NCBI RefSeq assembly: GCF_033807715.1
Contig: NC_084597.1
Span: 12,889,170 to 12,953,169, forward strand
Direction of reading: 5' to 3'
DNA: 64,000 nt
DNA from: Cololabis saira
Taxonomy: Eukaryota; Chordata; Actinopteri; Beloniformes; Belonidae
A model generated the notes under the pieces. It had not been told where the DNA came from. It made no database searches and worked only from the letters and a program-made list of their open reading frames with translations. Every line of letters starts with the position of its first letter. The stretch's first letter is position 1. Below, piece after piece: positions 61,099 to 64,000 of the stretch. A program made the translations under genes and the position numbers.

Positions 61099-62191
61099 GT
61101 GAGTATAAGGAGACGGATTTGATTGGGTTCATGTGTAAAGACGTGCGGGTAGAAGCAATGTTCCAGCCTTTCTGGACCTTTTCAGGTACGCCGTCCGCTT
61201 AACTTCTGCCGCTCCAAATGTTTCTTTTGCACACGGGGGAATAGATCATGTAGCTCATTAGCAGCATCAGCTGCTACTTTTATTGATGAGCCTGTCACAT
61301 CTTAACCCCATTACAGAAAATCGCCTTCTTCTGTCATCCACCATCCAGTCAGGGCCTCAAATAAACCGTCCACGCACTCTCAATCTGGAAATCAGGCATG
61401 GGTGCATTTAACAGTTTTTTTTCTTTTTCTTCTTTTTGTTTTATAATAATAAATCACTCATTATAATAAACAGTAGAACAGTTTGTTTTAGGTTAGACAT
61501 CAAACAGTATGCAAGAGTGCCAATTGTCTCTGGTGTAATAAAAAAAAATGTTAGCAAATCTAGTAATTCCTCACCGCTGAAGCCTAATCCTCCGTTTCCC
61601 TTCGAAACATTTTGAGGTCAGGCATCTTGTGTAGCGCAACTGCTTATGTGCCGTTCCTGAAGCCTTTTATAGACTCTTAATGACGCTACTTGTTCCTCCA
61701 GTCATTACTTACCAAATATCAACCGGGCTGTTTATTTTCTGCAACGTTTGATACAACTGTTTTGACTTGACCCTGAGAAAGTGCAGGCTCAAGAAAAACA
61801 GATGGAGAAAAGGGCAGCGAAATAAAAAAGGCAGGTGTTACCTTTTCTTCTCCCCAAGGAAAAGACTGGAGAATTTATCTTGCCTCTTTCCTTCCTCCTG
61901 CTATCGTTCCTTTTTCTCTCTGTCTCCCTGCCCTGAATTCATATTTTCCTGCTGTATCACCTCTCCTATTTTCCCCGCATGCTGCCCCTGCTTATCTTCT
62001 AACGCCCATCTTTTGCTTTGCCACATGTCCATCTTTCATTTTGATGCCCTGTACTCCCCCATAATCTTTTTTACCGCCTGTCACTCCGACGCTTGGCTGC
62101 ATGGTTTTGATTTCCGACCATTCCTGCTCCACTATCGCTCGTTTTCTCATTCCTCTGCTCCTCCACTCTTGCCTTGTGTCTCAACTCGCAG
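61099..62191 (+). other. ntng2: intron LE3-EGF
   Basis: No coding signs. It is pyrimidine-rich toward the 3' end (61850-62190), as expected before the last acceptor. Confidence 0.6.
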
Positions 62192-62415
62192 CTAACGTTT
62201 GCGACGAGGAGATGCTGCTGTGTCAGAACGGAGGAACGTGCTACCAGGGCCAGAAGTGCATCTGTCCTCCGGAGTTCAAGGGGGTACTTTGCCAACAGTC
62301 CCGCTGCGAGGCGGGCAAGGACTGCAATGGCACCTCTTCGCCACACCTCTCGCCGGCCACGCTGCTGCTCTGCACTCTGCTAACCTACATGCTGGCCACG
62401 TTATCACCCCACTGA
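62192..62415 (+). CDS. ntng2: netrin-G2 last coding exon: EGF domain, GPI-anchor signal, stop
   Basis: After the acceptor gtctcaactcgcag (phase 1, completing Pro) it reads NVCDEEMLLCQNGGTCYQG, then QKCICPPEFKGVLCQQSRC: a six-cysteine EGF domain. A short hydrophilic spacer (EAGKDCNGTSSPHLSP) follows, and then a hydrophobic end (ATLLLCTLLTYMLAT) before a TGA at 62413-62415. Such a tail fits a GPI-attachment signal with the cleavage site probably in the NGTSS region, as in other netrin-Gs. There is no cytoplasmic domain, so the protein would sit in the outer leaflet of the axonal membrane. Confidence 0.95.
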
Positions 62416-63460
62416 GAAAATCTCCCCCTTCAGACAAAAGGAGTGTGTGCATCCAAGTGTGTATGTGAGGCGAAATGGCGGCCCAGAGTTTGGGAGGGCC
62501 CCTTTAAGTCATGGACCCCGAGAAATACACACAACCGCACTCTTATAAGCACACACTCACTCATGGAACACTACCTATCCCCATCCTCCTTCAAACACAC
62601 ACACACACACACTCCTCACAGGACTGTTAGGACACCGAGTGTGTACTCAGGTGTGAGAACGACAACCAGGAAAAGAAAAAAAGGAGCAACCTCAAAGACA
62701 AGAGATGCAGTGAAAGGGGAAAAGAAAAAATCATACCAACCACTGTTCCCTTTATTCTTCAGCTGGATCAATGTGCATCAAACCAAAAAGCATAAACATA
62801 ACACCTAAATCACCACTGTTTCACTACAAAGGGAATGGCTGTTGTAAGCACAAGGACTTATTCTTTTCTTTGGTTTCCTCTTGGTTGAGCCGGGGAGTTT
62901 GCCTCTGTCGGACCGACAGCTGACACGTGTAGTCGGACTTTCGTGTGACGGCGAGACGCGTTGACTCGACAGACGGGTCAGGAGGTGCTTGTTTGATTCC
63001 GCTGCTGAGGCCTACATAGTATATTAACCAAGTTTCGTTTTGTTTTCCTGAAAAATGAGACTTGATTTTACATTTATTCTATTTCTGCTGCATATTGTTT
63101 TGTTTTGTTTTGTTTTATTTTATTGTACCTTCAGCCATTGTATTTAAATGTGCCCACAAGCAGTCGCTGAGATTATAAATATTATATAATATCAAGGGGG
63201 TTATGAATTCTTAAAAATATAACAATAATTAGTCACCATTACGGTTGTTTATAGGAATGAGTGATTGTTGCCACACTTAACGAGATTTACTCTTCACACT
63301 ATTCAGGAAGCAGAGTTTAACAGGTTTCAACGAATCAGACGTCTACATGAAAGAGAAAAGATATGAACCACTTATCAATATTATATGACATTATTTGAAT
63401 ATTTTTTGTAGAAATTATTTTTGTTTGAAGTTACAATAAATTATAAAAAAAATGACATAT
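62416..63460 (+). other. ntng2: 3' UTR of netrin-G2 (predicted)
   Basis: The sequence after the stop is non-coding, starts C-rich with a short (CA)n at 62597-62611, and becomes AT-rich. It includes a TTTTG pentamer run near 63099-63120. An AATAAA with downstream A/T-rich sequence suggests the 3' end. The exact cleavage site is not visible. Confidence 0.6.
63435..63440 (+). promoter_or_regulatory. polyadenylation signal AATAAA
   Basis: Canonical AATAAA about 1.0 kb after the stop codon, on the coding strand and in AT-rich context. Earlier weak variants exist, so alternative 3' ends are possible. Confidence 0.55.
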
Positions 63461-63919
63461 AGAATAATTCCAAATGTGCATTTTATTACACTGAGTGTAA
63501 AGCTTACAGTAAATATGACTGTTATTTGACTTCTTGCTTGTACCTTTTTTCATTTATGTGTCAAAACAAGATTTGACTAAAGAGCTGTGATCTATTTCAT
63601 TCACGTCGGACGTGGCTTTGCTCATTACAGCAAACAGATTATACGGTTTGAGAGTCTGCATTCTGTCCAATAGTCATAAAGATCAACAAGGAGATTACAC
63701 AAACATTTAAAAAGAAGAAAGAATGGACAGAGCCCCTGTGATGTCACCCATCTTTTTTTTTTTGAGGTCTCGTTTTGACTTTCATATCCAGCACCATGTT
63801 GGTAAGAACCAATGCAGCCGACCCAAGTAATCAGAAAACATGAGTGGAAGTGGGCTGATGTGCAACTTACTTTGGTTACTGGAAATTAGTTATTTTAGTT
63901 TGTCTGGCTCATATGAACC

Positions 63920-64000
63920 TAGGGCTGTTCGATTTTGCCCAAAAATAAAATTTTCGATTTTTTTCTCTCAAAATCCGATTTTAGATTATGATTACGATTA
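63920..64000. mobile_element. left end of a repeat cut by the window edge
   Basis: The start tagggctgttcgattttgcc, followed by tttcgattttt, is like known dispersed fish elements with such ends. It runs off the window. Confidence 0.5.

Overview
The window is teleost fish nuclear DNA, seen as one gene on the plus strand spread over very long introns. The organism call rests on vertebrate splice signals, on laminin-type EGF exons of a netrin-G gene, and on many interspersed DNA-transposon families with the structure usual in fish genomes (probably a percomorph; the species is not resolved). The gene is best read as netrin-G2 (ntng2, a or b paralogue not resolved). The laminin EGF repeats 1, 2 and 3, the C-terminal EGF domain and the GPI-anchor tail are all present with correct cysteine counts. 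The N-terminal laminin domain must lie upstream of base 1.

Layout of the gene: laminin EGF 1 exon at 10578-10750; a 30-base microexon at 16959-16988; a candidate Thr/Glu/Gly-rich cassette at 17866-18060; a His-rich cassette at 26107-26502; an array of small duplicated His-rich cassettes at about 29.5-44.1 kb, one of which has expanded into a 3039-base exon at 35149-38187; laminin EGF 2 at 51171-51338; laminin EGF 3 at 60964-61098; and the last exon with EGF, GPI signal and stop at 62192-62415. The 3' UTR then runs to a polyadenylation signal near 63435. From the microexon to the last exon every intron is phase 1, so any cassette can be included or skipped without breaking the frame. Skipping all of them joins the microexon straight to EGF 2 and gives an Asn-Cys-Glu-Cys junction like that of mammalian netrin-G2.

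The main discovery candidate is this cassette system. A His-Gly-rich exon family has been duplicated at least a dozen times inside one netrin-G2 intron, all in phase 1-1. Eight copies are intact. Others are caught in different stages of decay: lost acceptor, lost donor, frameshift, stop. One copy carries a 45-bp coding minisatellite of roughly 67 units (consensus GHGHETHGxxATVPS). If all intact parts were spliced in, the linker between EGF 1 and EGF 2 would gain well over 1,300 residues, very rich in His, Thr and Ser. That is a possible metal-binding or pH-sensitive, possibly O-glycosylated stalk in a GPI-anchored synaptic adhesion protein. It lies where netrin-G genes are known to be alternatively spliced.

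The rest of the window is intron packed with mobile elements, many with visible target-site duplications (TSDs). These include hAT-type elements with 8-bp TSDs (three share an internal TCGACATTT minisatellite), Harbinger-like MITEs (two carry Myb/SANT-like coding remnants), TTAA-flanked elements, a 3.37-kb foldback element with a 10-bp TSD, degraded LINEs, and several nested insertions. No bacterial features, CRISPR arrays, rRNA or tRNA genes were seen.
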